Shown here in pieces: positions 57,555 to 64,000 of a stretch of DNA of 64,000 bases. How positions within the stretch are numbered: the stretch's first letter is position 1; every line of letters starts with the position of its first letter. Source of the DNA: Paramoeba atlantica (lineage: Eukaryota > Discosea); NCBI GenBank assembly GCA_977017575.1, contig CDRNVI010000043.1:310001-374000 (forward strand), given 5' to 3'. The position numbers and the translations under genes are program-made. The notes under the pieces were generated by a model. The model did no database searches, had not been told where the DNA came from, and saw only the letters and a program-made list of their open reading frames with translations.

Positions 57555-58649
57555 CTAGTTTATCTCTTCGGGCATACATGTATGTGTTTCTGTTTCGGTG
57601 CCATCTTCCAAGGCTGAATCAACATAATTAACCAAAGCTGCTTTTCTCACTGAATTGACATAATGCATAGCCCGAATGGGATGGCCTACTATCTCCCGCA
57701 TAGAATGATGTTCCTCGGGAAATAAAATTAGCTCGCACAGTCGCCGTATCGTGAAAGGTGGATGCGGAAGCTCCACTAAATGGTCAATTATGTACTTATG
57801 GTCCTCCTTAAATGAAGTCATTTGTGCCCTGTCAGGAGCGAGGAAAGGTCGCAAAGCGCTCGCACTTCTAGTTGGAACCGAGCGACCATCAATAACTGAG
57901 GCTCCGTTGTGTACTACGCCGGTGGTGTCACTTCCTCCGTTTGATGTTTCATGTCTAGTTTCCTCGTCGTCGTTCCCAGGCGCTCGACGCGGGCGAGGAG
58001 AATACATATCCAATCCTTCGCTCATCGTCGTCACATCCACTCCAATTGGATCTCCTACCTTTGGTAAATCAACGCTGGGGGGAGGAACTAGATGATCGTT
58101 TGGTGCAGACTCTTGGCAGCTTAAATCCGCATCTAAATCACACTCCGCTCCACTCCACGTATTGTTGTGTACCTTTGCAAGAGAATAGTGAAGTGCGTCT
58201 ACGATAGCAGGTCTGAGCAACGTCCAGGAAATTCCCAAGTCTCCCTTTGCGGCGATGTTTCTCAGTACACGGTAAGGTAAATCTCCCTTTTCGTCCGCGG
58301 GTAAATTTGCGTTTTCTTCCTTCGAAGTTGGATTGCTTGATTTTTTCTTTGAGCATTTCACAGATTTTTTCTTTTTTTTCGGGGAGTCGATTTCAGGAGT
58401 TTTACTCTCGGCATTTTTTTTTGACTTCAGCAACGTCTCTGCTGCAGTTTCTGCACATGATTCCACTGTATTCATGTGTACTGCGTTCTTTGACGTTTCT
58501 GCTATGTTCTCATTCATAGGATTTTCCCACCGGCGATGCGAAATATACTCCTCAAGTTGGCGTATCATAGATTCGATTTCCGTTTTTCGATTATCGGACT
58601 CGCAAAAAGGAGCATCGGTGCCCATTCCAACCGCGATATTTTCATTCAT
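57555..58649 (-). CDS. Protein phosphatase 4 regulatory subunit 2-like (PPP4R2)
   Basis: 364 residues from the ATG at 58649. The family mark is in the C-terminal part: HLVELPHPPFTIRRLCELILFPEEHHSM.EIVGHPIRAMHYVNSVRKAALV, which matches PPFTIQRLCELL.DP...Y.....F...L.K...V. An N-terminal helix IESMIRQLEEYISHRRW and a Lys-rich stretch (SPKKKKKSVKCSKKK) flank a long polar middle. In known R2 subunits the conserved part is N-terminal, so the order here is extended. PP4 acts in DNA-damage and centrosome control. Confidence 0.65.
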   Translation of the reverse strand: MNENIAVGMGTDAPFCESDNRKTEIESMIRQLEEYISHRRWENPMNENIAETSKNAVHMNTVESCAETAAETLLKSKKNAESKTPEIDSPKKKKKSVKCSKKKSSNPTSKEENANLPADEKGDLPYRVLRNIAAKGDLGISWTLLRPAIVDALHYSLAKVHNNTWSGAECDLDADLSCQESAPNDHLVPPPSVDLPKVGDPIGVDVTTMSEGLDMYSPRPRRAPGNDDEETRHETSNGGSDTTGVVHNGASVIDGRSVPTRSASALRPFLAPDRAQMTSFKEDHKYIIDHLVELPHPPFTIRRLCELILFPEEHHSMREIVGHPIRAMHYVNSVRKAALVNYVDSALEDGTETETHTCMPEEIN

Positions 58650-59363
58650 TACAAGAATAATCAGTACCACCAAAAGAAATTTCGCCTATGAGCTTAAAGT
58701 TTTCTATTGAATGCAAACAACTTTCTACAGAACGCTTATGAGTGTCAAATGTTTAACGTTTTCATTATAACATTTAGTCTTATGTAAAGGATACACGAGA
58801 TGAACTTATTACATGAGTGATTAACGTCTAGAGCATGTTCCAGTCTCCTTAACGAGTCCCATGCAAAGAAATTTTGGGCTAACAATACGCGCATTTTTCA
58901 TTTATGTGTGCAGTATGTACAATTTCTCACAGATTCCTGTATGTTGAAAGAGTTGCCAGAATGACCTTTACCAAAGGTGAATCTGACTATGCGATCGTAA
59001 TGTTTATGGTACGAGGATGAGAATGTGCATTGACAGTACGAATAAAATACCAATACACTACCAGATTTCAACATTGTACCAGATACTATATAACGGGATA
59101 CAGCTATACATGTACTCGTAGTACTATTTCACACGACGTAGGCTATAATACCGCTAGGAATACGTTTGTGCCTCCCTTCAGGAAAACGAAACACACCTCT
59201 TAGAAAGTATTGCCATAAACCACATTTCAATGTCCTCTCTGCCGAAAGCATACCACCCCTCATGACAAGGTTACGCTCTTTTAGAGAGGTCGGAATGACT
59301 CCGATAAGTACATACAATTAGCCTGCGGACCTACATTCTACCGACACATAACCACTATTTTTA
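58650..59363. other. Intergenic, nothing certain
   Basis: About 700 bp. A short frame around 59129-59319 on the minus strand lacks an ATG near its start and shows no features. Confidence 0.5.
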
Positions 59364-60188
59364 TTAATTCTGGCGATACTTTGTGTGCCGCTGCCTTCCG
59401 GTATATGCATGATTCAACTCCCCGCACATTGCGCAAAGTCGTAAAAGCATGATGCAAATATTATCACCACCTTTCATTAAATCCTCTTTTGACAGGAAAT
59501 CCGATTTCGACTGATCCAATGAATAAAGAGAAACATCATATTTCGTGGACAATTTTTCTTTTTCCCGATTTCTAGGCGCTGCAAACTGAGCAGATGTAAC
59601 ACGTATGTCTTGAAAACCTTCGATCAAAGATACGCTAGCCTCCAGTTCTTCACATGGTTTTGGATATTCAAAATTTATACTTCGCAAAATAGGACACACA
59701 CAAAATAATTCCCAGAGGCGACGAATATCCCGAATAACTAGTTTTCCTACAGGATTTGCCAAACCCGACAGCTGCATCGCGACTTGTGTGTGAAGGCATT
59801 TTACGGCATAGCAATGAGAAACGCCACCGTTACCAAATTTCCCTTTCATGGTCCTATGCCACGTAATTGCCTCCTCCTCCGTCATACATTGGGTGACAGA
59901 TTCTAAGTAGGCTGCATGACTGTTCAAGTACGCTTGTTGGAAAGATGTTTGGTTAGGGTAGCTCATACTACAAAGCAGCATTTCGTGATAAAAACCAATA
60001 CCACCTCCTCTCTCTAAGTGACCTATCACACGATTGATATGTGGGCACATAAGCCATATTGTAGTGGCGCCGACGGGTTTCAAATTTTTGTTGCCCTTTA
60101 CTTTTCCGGAGTGCAGAAAAAATTGAACTCCTATATGACCCTCGGGAGGAGACGCGCCGCACGCAATTGAGTTTTCTGGTAAAGGCAT
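59364..60188 (-). CDS. DUF501-family protein
   Basis: 274 residues. The family stretch is clear: GATTIWLMCPHINRVIGHLERGGGIGFYHEML (W-L-x-C-P near residue 45, then the ISRLE-type helix) and GNGGVSHCYAVKCLHTQVAMQLSGLANPVGKLV, matching GGI.....VKCLHAH.A..L....NPVG. DUF501 proteins are found in bacteria and some eukaryotes with no known reaction; conserved Cys and His suggest a metal site. The C-terminal 80 residues are specific to this protein. Confidence 0.8.
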   Translation of the reverse strand: MPLPENSIACGASPPEGHIGVQFFLHSGKVKGNKNLKPVGATTIWLMCPHINRVIGHLERGGGIGFYHEMLLCSMSYPNQTSFQQAYLNSHAAYLESVTQCMTEEEAITWHRTMKGKFGNGGVSHCYAVKCLHTQVAMQLSGLANPVGKLVIRDIRRLWELFCVCPILRSINFEYPKPCEELEASVSLIEGFQDIRVTSAQFAAPRNREKEKLSTKYDVSLYSLDQSKSDFLSKEDLMKGGDNICIMLLRLCAMCGELNHAYTGRQRHTKYRQN

Positions 60189-61158
60189 CGAGCGAACACG
60201 ATAGTCTAACGAACGGCTAAAAATGTAAGCATTGGCATTGTATGCCCTCGAGTGTAAGAAATCATGAACTGAAAGGCATATTTTTTTCGTCTTACCTTAC
60301 GGAACAGGTAAATAAAGTATTCTGTCTTTAAATATTTACAATGTACTATAACAGACATACGACGAGGTGTACCTGGGGGATCGAAAATGTGGAAAGAAAA
60401 CCTACAGAGTACCCGAACGCAAACCGATATCATCGGTTTCATCTGCCGCATGCAACGGCATTTGATTTGCAATGGCGTCCAGGATTTATCCATCGCAGAT
60501 GGTGGAGACAAACCCGATCTTTACGTAGCCGGAGTGGCGTGCTACAACCGTTTGCTTCATTGGAGAAAACCAATGGAAACCGCGTCCAGCGGTCCTCAAC
60601 GGAGGCCAGCGTGACGCATGACCTCTTCGGTCAGCACCGAAAAGGGGCAGCATGCTCACACGAGGGAGAAGTTCAACTTGAAGGAGTCAGGGAGGGGCGA
60701 TGGGGTGGAAATGCACATAAAAGTAGTAAAATTATGCTCGTTTTCGGGGAAAGAAAGGATGAACTAAGAAAAAAGCACCAACAAGGTGCAGAAGTTGTAC
60801 TTTTCCCAAAGTGTAGCTTCTACAAGTGTATAGCTATAGATTTTAAAGTGTTTTATTAGATAAAGCTCGTGGAACAACTAGCGCGCCTTACGAAGTAGCC
60901 ACAACACCGACGAAAGACGGTTCTGAGAGAGCGAATTCCGATAATTCAAGTTCCATTTCTTACAATCTTATCTGCTTTCATATGCGGGCGCTTGAATCGG
61001 CCTTCGAATTTCACGCGTATTTACTGGTGAGAAATATCAGAACTGTAAAAGCAACTTCGTCGGTGACCTGCTTATGTGGCACGTGCGAAACCCCGGGCTA
61101 GCGTCTACCGTTTAATCCTCCCCGGAAACGGAGCAAGGAGACGTACAGCATTTGTACA
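60189..61158. other. Intergenic region with a GC-richer block
   Basis: 60.38-60.70 kb is GC-richer than spacers here. The minus strand offers a 55-codon frame from about 60651 (starts MLPLFGADRRGHASRWPPL) that could be a small gene or exon; plus-strand frames look unpromising. No RNA gene recognised. Confidence 0.35.
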
Positions 61159-61584
61159 TTACTGTTTTTTTTTTGAAGGATTGGAAGTTCTTTTTGAAGT
61201 AACATACAGTGTTCTCCCATCAGAAAGAGTTGTACCAGTCAGTTTTTGTGCCTGTTCAGCGAATCCAACCGTGCTAAATTCAATAAAACCAGATCCCTTA
61301 GGTGTGCCATCCGATTGAAGCAATCTGCGAAATTTCGTAATCTCATCGGACAGAGGACCAAAACAAGATTTTATGTGCTCCGAAGCACAATTCGATGTAA
61401 ATCCAGCGAAGAATACGCTTTGATTATTTATGAATTCAAGCTTGGGTTCCACTACCATGGCCTTGTGTCCAGTGGACTGGATGTGGCGTAACGTAAGCTC
61501 TTCTTCAAGCAAGTGTATTTCTTGTTTGAGACGTTCTATTTCTTGTCGAAGCGTTGAACTGTCCACTAAATCATTTATACTCAT
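61159..61584 (-). CDS. PABPN1-like nuclear poly(A)-binding RRM protein
   Basis: 141 residues. N-terminal coiled coil (LRQEIERLKQEIHLLEEELTLR, about 12-33) then one RRM (55-130): RNP2 SVFFAGF, helix SEHIKSCFGPL, RNP1 GSGFIEFS, closing with DGRTLYVTSKRTSNP. Coiled coil followed by a single RRM ending in K-R-T-N/S-x-P is the layout of PABPN1, which controls poly(A) tail length and export. It is shorter than animal PABPN1 because the Ala/Gly-rich N-terminus is missing, as in plants and protists. Confidence 0.85.
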   Translation of the reverse strand: MSINDLVDSSTLRQEIERLKQEIHLLEEELTLRHIQSTGHKAMVVEPKLEFINNQSVFFAGFTSNCASEHIKSCFGPLSDEITKFRRLLQSDGTPKGSGFIEFSTVGFAEQAQKLTGTTLSDGRTLYVTSKRTSNPSKKKQ

Positions 61585-62129
61585 TGTAGACTGTAGCGAA
61601 ACGTATAAGACATGAAAATTATTATGCGAATGCTCGTACTACCGTTTCTCCGATTATAATAATTAGCAGATATTTTTGCGCGGAAATTATTCCGTTATTG
61701 TATTCTTTTCCGTTAATGGTTATTCCAATGTGTTTTACCAAGGTTTTACTTGCCATTAAAAAACACAAATATGATACTTAGAGAAATCAAATTAGTATTC
61801 TTACAAAGTTTTTTTTGGCCATTTTTTTTTACAAGTAGTAGTTTTTTAGTAAGGTTACAAGTAATTTATTTTTTACAAGGTTAGTATTTCCCTATTACGC
61901 ACTATTTAGTCTGCACGCAATTTAGATTAAAAACTACTTCTTTACGTCCTGTTATGTTTTTCACATTTTTAGTCCCACCTCATGGTTCTCCGAGGCAGAA
62001 ACAGATTACGGGCAGGCATGGGACACATACATTCCCAAACCCTCTCATCACTACTGACCCTCTCCCATCTTCACCACACCTCCTTTCCCCCCCACACCGC
62101 AGTAACCACTAGTCCGCTCTCCCTCCCCT
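61585..62129. other. Intergenic and transposon-derived sequence
   Basis: 61.8-61.96 kb has short repeats of TTTTTTACAAG/TTACAAGTA type. From about 61980 the base composition changes and plus-strand frames have transposon character (for example DYGQAWDTYIPKPS near 62000). Confidence 0.45.
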
Positions 62130-62410
62130 GTGCACCACAGTAACCCCACTTTCTCTTTCTCCTCCACAATAACCATCAACGACTTCATTGATGCTCTTCA
62201 ATCATCATGCTTTATTGTATCCATGTCATGTCCGCAGCAATTTCCCGGAGAAAACACGTGTGGACTTCATGTAGCAAACAACATGTATTGTGCTTTGTTT
62301 CCTTATCTGGGTAGAGGTTACAAAGTGTTTCTATTTTGGCTGCGCCCAGCGACGCATACCCCCTAGTAATTTGTCATCCGCCCTACGCCCCTAGTTATTT
62401 GTCACTGTTC
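62130..62410 (+). mobile_element. Fragment of a second transposon with Ulp1-like protease motif
   Basis: The plus-strand frame at 62130-62366 contains CPQQFPGENTCGLHVANN, the Gln-to-Cys active-site block of a C48/Ulp1-type protease, matching PQQQPMTNECALHLVNN of the element at 3.8-6.7 kb. Immediately downstream (62361-62407) is a double CCCCTAGT.ATTTGTCA repeat, the inverse of the terminus relic at 2938-2986. His and Asp parts of the protease are not recognisable here, so only a fragment remains. Confidence 0.6.
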
Positions 62411-62466
62411 TTCAAAAAAAAAATGCAAAGATTTCTGTTATAATAATTATTGACTGCCCCTATGGA

Positions 62467-62703
62467 TTAAACGCGATTAAATATTCTGATGCTCCACCTG
62501 ATAAAAAATATCTTGTGTTTTTCCTTGGTTTCTTCGAAAAAATCATATTTTCGATGCCATGGTGGTCTATTTGACGACAGATGTTCTTGAGCTGGTACCC
62601 ACCCGGTCGCTGAATCATAAAAGCTACCGTAATTAAGCTTTAAGGTATCTACGGAAAATGATTCTAACTGTACCACGGCAATCCCTTGGGTTCGCATCAG
62701 CAT
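62467..62703 (-). CDS. Possible small protein, 78 residues
   Basis: ATG at 62703. Polar, no recognised domain (LNYGSFYDSATGWVPAQEHL). It sits between the transposon fragment and the phosphatase gene with only 27 bp to the latter's stop. May be chance. Confidence 0.3.
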   Translation of the reverse strand: MLMRTQGIAVVQLESFSVDTLKLNYGSFYDSATGWVPAQEHLSSNRPPWHRKYDFFEETKEKHKIFFIRWSIRIFNRV

Positions 62704-62730
62704 ACTTTTTGTCAGGGTATCATGGCGAAA

Positions 62731-63174
62731 TCATGGTGCTTGCGTGGAAACTAACGTTGGATACATCTGATAAAACATTTGAAAGCCACCTGAAAGCACT
62801 GATACGCTCGCAGTATCTTTTTCTGGAATGTTGATTTCCCTCATTACATCTACACAAAGGGCAGCTGCTGCGGGACCACGCTGTTGACTGAACATACAGT
62901 GAAAAACAAGGGTACATTTGGAAATATTGGCCTCGTCGCGTAGAGTTTGCTTCTCAAAAAGACGTCTACGATCAGAAAACAATGTGTGGAGGAATTCCTG
63001 CATTTTTAAGCGGCATAATGATTTTGAAGGCAGATGCAAACTCTGCGGTATGTATCCCTCTGCCCGGTCCTCATCGCGCACATCTACAACAATTACTTCT
63101 TTCCGAAAAAGAGCCCCGCCCTTTATCACAGTGGCAAGCTCTGCGCTAGTTATTTTTCGTACGGACATGTTCAT
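62731..63174 (-). CDS. Cdc25/Acr2-type rhodanese phosphatase or arsenate reductase
   Basis: 147 residues from the ATG at 63174 (another at 63168). Rhodanese fold: VRKITSAELATVIKGG, EVIVVDVRDEDRAEGYIPQSLHLPS, then the active site VFHCMFSQQRGP, an H-C-x5-R loop, and SVLSGGFQMFYQMYP. The seven-residue loop with SQ.RGP is that of Cdc25 phosphatases and the related Acr2/LmACR2 arsenate/antimonate reductases of yeast, plants and Leishmania. All catalytic residues are present. Which reaction it performs cannot be told; a stand-alone domain without the Cdc25 regulatory region favours the Acr2 type. Confidence 0.85.
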   Translation of the reverse strand: MNMSVRKITSAELATVIKGGALFRKEVIVVDVRDEDRAEGYIPQSLHLPSKSLCRLKMQEFLHTLFSDRRRLFEKQTLRDEANISKCTLVFHCMFSQQRGPAAAALCVDVMREINIPEKDTASVSVLSGGFQMFYQMYPTLVSTQAP

Positions 63175-63340
63175 AAGAAATATTGGGTTTTGTAAACAAC
63201 AATTTTGTTGTACTACTTCTGGTATATTACATGCAGTATGAATATACAGTACTACAGTACGAATTTCAAAACGCAACCTACCATATCCCGTGACGGAAAC
63301 GTTCTGAGAAAATAGAGAACTGAAGAAGCGAAAAAGCGGA

Positions 63341-63519
63341 AACAAATACTGTTCTCTTATTAAGCTTTTCTCCACTATTGTTCACCCTGGTTTGTTTGAA
63401 ACAAATATTATTCTCTTATTAAGCTTTTCTCCACTATTGTTCACCCTGGTTTGTTTGAAACAAATATTATTCTCTTATTAAGCTTTTCTCCACTATTGTT
63501 CACCCTGGTTTGTTCGAAA
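63341..63519. repeat. Three tandem 59-bp repeats
   Basis: AAGCTTTTCTCCACTATTGT recurs at 63362, 63421 and 63480 with almost no differences. It lies 170 bp upstream of the phosphatase start on its coding strand. CTTTTCTCC is pyrimidine-rich on the plus strand, hence purine-rich on the coding strand. Confidence 0.85.
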
Positions 63520-63882
63520 AGTGGATTTTCAAAATCGACATGAATTTTTCTTAATTTATTTATCTTATTTTTCGAATAATGTAGTTCATGACACAAGCAC
63601 ATACATTAGGAAAATAGATATTTCAGGTTACATTATCATTTCAGGTTCACTCAAACCCCTTTTCAAACATCTCCCTCTGTTACCCGCTTCACTGGTCTGG
63701 ACTGGTGACCCGCAAACGTGACGTTGAGGGGGCTTTCATTAAAACGGTATCGATGCTTCAAACTTCGACCCCATCTCTCTTGTATTTAATGGCTATGCAC
63801 GGCGATTTTCGGCAAAGGGCACAACCCGTCGAAATACTTATCCTTATAAAATTAATTAAGAAAAGACGCAGTACAGTGTAGT
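63520..63882. other. Intergenic, nothing recognised
   Basis: AT-rich spacer with TTTCAGGTTACATTATCATTTCAGGTT duplication near 63624-63647. Confidence 0.45.
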
Positions 63883-64000
63883 CTACTCGCAATTAATTTC
63901 TGATGTCTGTGCTTTTGCAGTAGGCAAAGACAGTTGTATTGGCCTTCCAAACATGAAAATGTTTTGCCCCAAAATTGTCAGCCATACTATCGTCGGCTAT
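63883..64000 (-). CDS. Possible C-terminal end of a further gene (cut by window edge)
   Basis: A minus-strand frame open to the window edge ends at the TAG at 63883 with ...ILGQNIFMFGRPIQLSLPTAKAQTSEINCE. A second frame is also open to the edge, so the choice is uncertain. No family recognised. Confidence 0.3.

Noticed and set aside
59129-59319. Short minus-strand frame between PPP4R2-like and DUF501 genes
   Set aside because: It has no ATG at its start and shows no recognisable feature.
60341-60859. 172-codon plus-strand frame
   Set aside because: Would be the only host gene on the plus strand; composition is irregular and no domain is seen. A spliced minus-strand gene or nothing is more likely.
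1-64000. tRNA, snRNA, rRNA or spliced-leader genes
   Set aside because: I looked for T-loop (GGTTCRA) boxes with partner stems and for Sm-site-bearing short RNAs in the spacers and found none convincing; a covariance search would be needed to exclude them.

Overview
The window is nuclear DNA of a protist, with moderately AT-rich genes and no convincing cis-introns in the large reading frames. Every host gene I can support, about 38 of them, lies on the minus strand across the whole 64 kb. Only transposon genes lie on the plus strand. One-way arrays of mostly intronless genes are the signature of polycistronic transcription with trans-splicing in Euglenozoa (kinetoplastids, diplonemids); dinoflagellate relatives are an alternative. 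A probable homologue of RESC5 (the DDAH-fold subunit of the kinetoplastid RNA-editing substrate-binding complex), many mitochondrial gene-expression proteins and a CRE/R2-like LINE with a restriction-like endonuclease fit the euglenozoan reading. The placement is inference: no spliced-leader gene is in the window.

Layout. 1-1171 holds the 5' part of a PepN-type M1 aminopeptidase. 1.3-9.4 kb is a gene-poor stretch of mobile DNA: a degraded LINE, a pogo-like DNA transposon that also carries a Ulp1-type cysteine protease, an abutting MITE that shares its TA site, a second LINE scrap, a MULE-like MITE with 9-bp flanking repeats, and tandem duplications. From 9.5 to 63.2 kb genes are dense and co-oriented. 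They include importin alpha, a glycosyltransferase, a QCR9-like protein, an LRR surface-type protein, a WD-repeat-like protein, a PPCDC-type flavoprotein, ARV1, TRM6, a RESC5-like protein, uL24m, a REXO-like exonuclease and RAD9. A Tc1-like transposon interrupts at 35.2-36.6 kb. Then come a PIN nuclease, ArgRS, NHP2, an FtsJ-like methyltransferase, DRG1, an MsrB-like protein, a PEX-like AAA ATPase, an RsmH-like methyltransferase, an IKS1-like kinase, PPP4R2, a DUF501 protein, a PABPN1-like RRM protein and a Cdc25/Acr2-type rhodanese phosphatase. MITE relics at 49.4-49.9 kb abut the AAA gene.

Themes. Many genes serve RNA biology: tRNA m1A58 methylation, H/ACA snoRNP, mitoribosome and its modification, an editing-complex-like subunit, exonuclease and PIN nuclease, poly(A) binding. 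Being neighbours need not mean a shared function if the array is one polycistron. Four genes share an odd pattern in which synonymous sites switch from C to G within a GC-rich island in the 5' half of the gene. Two enzymes (REXO-like, MsrB-like) lack key catalytic residues.
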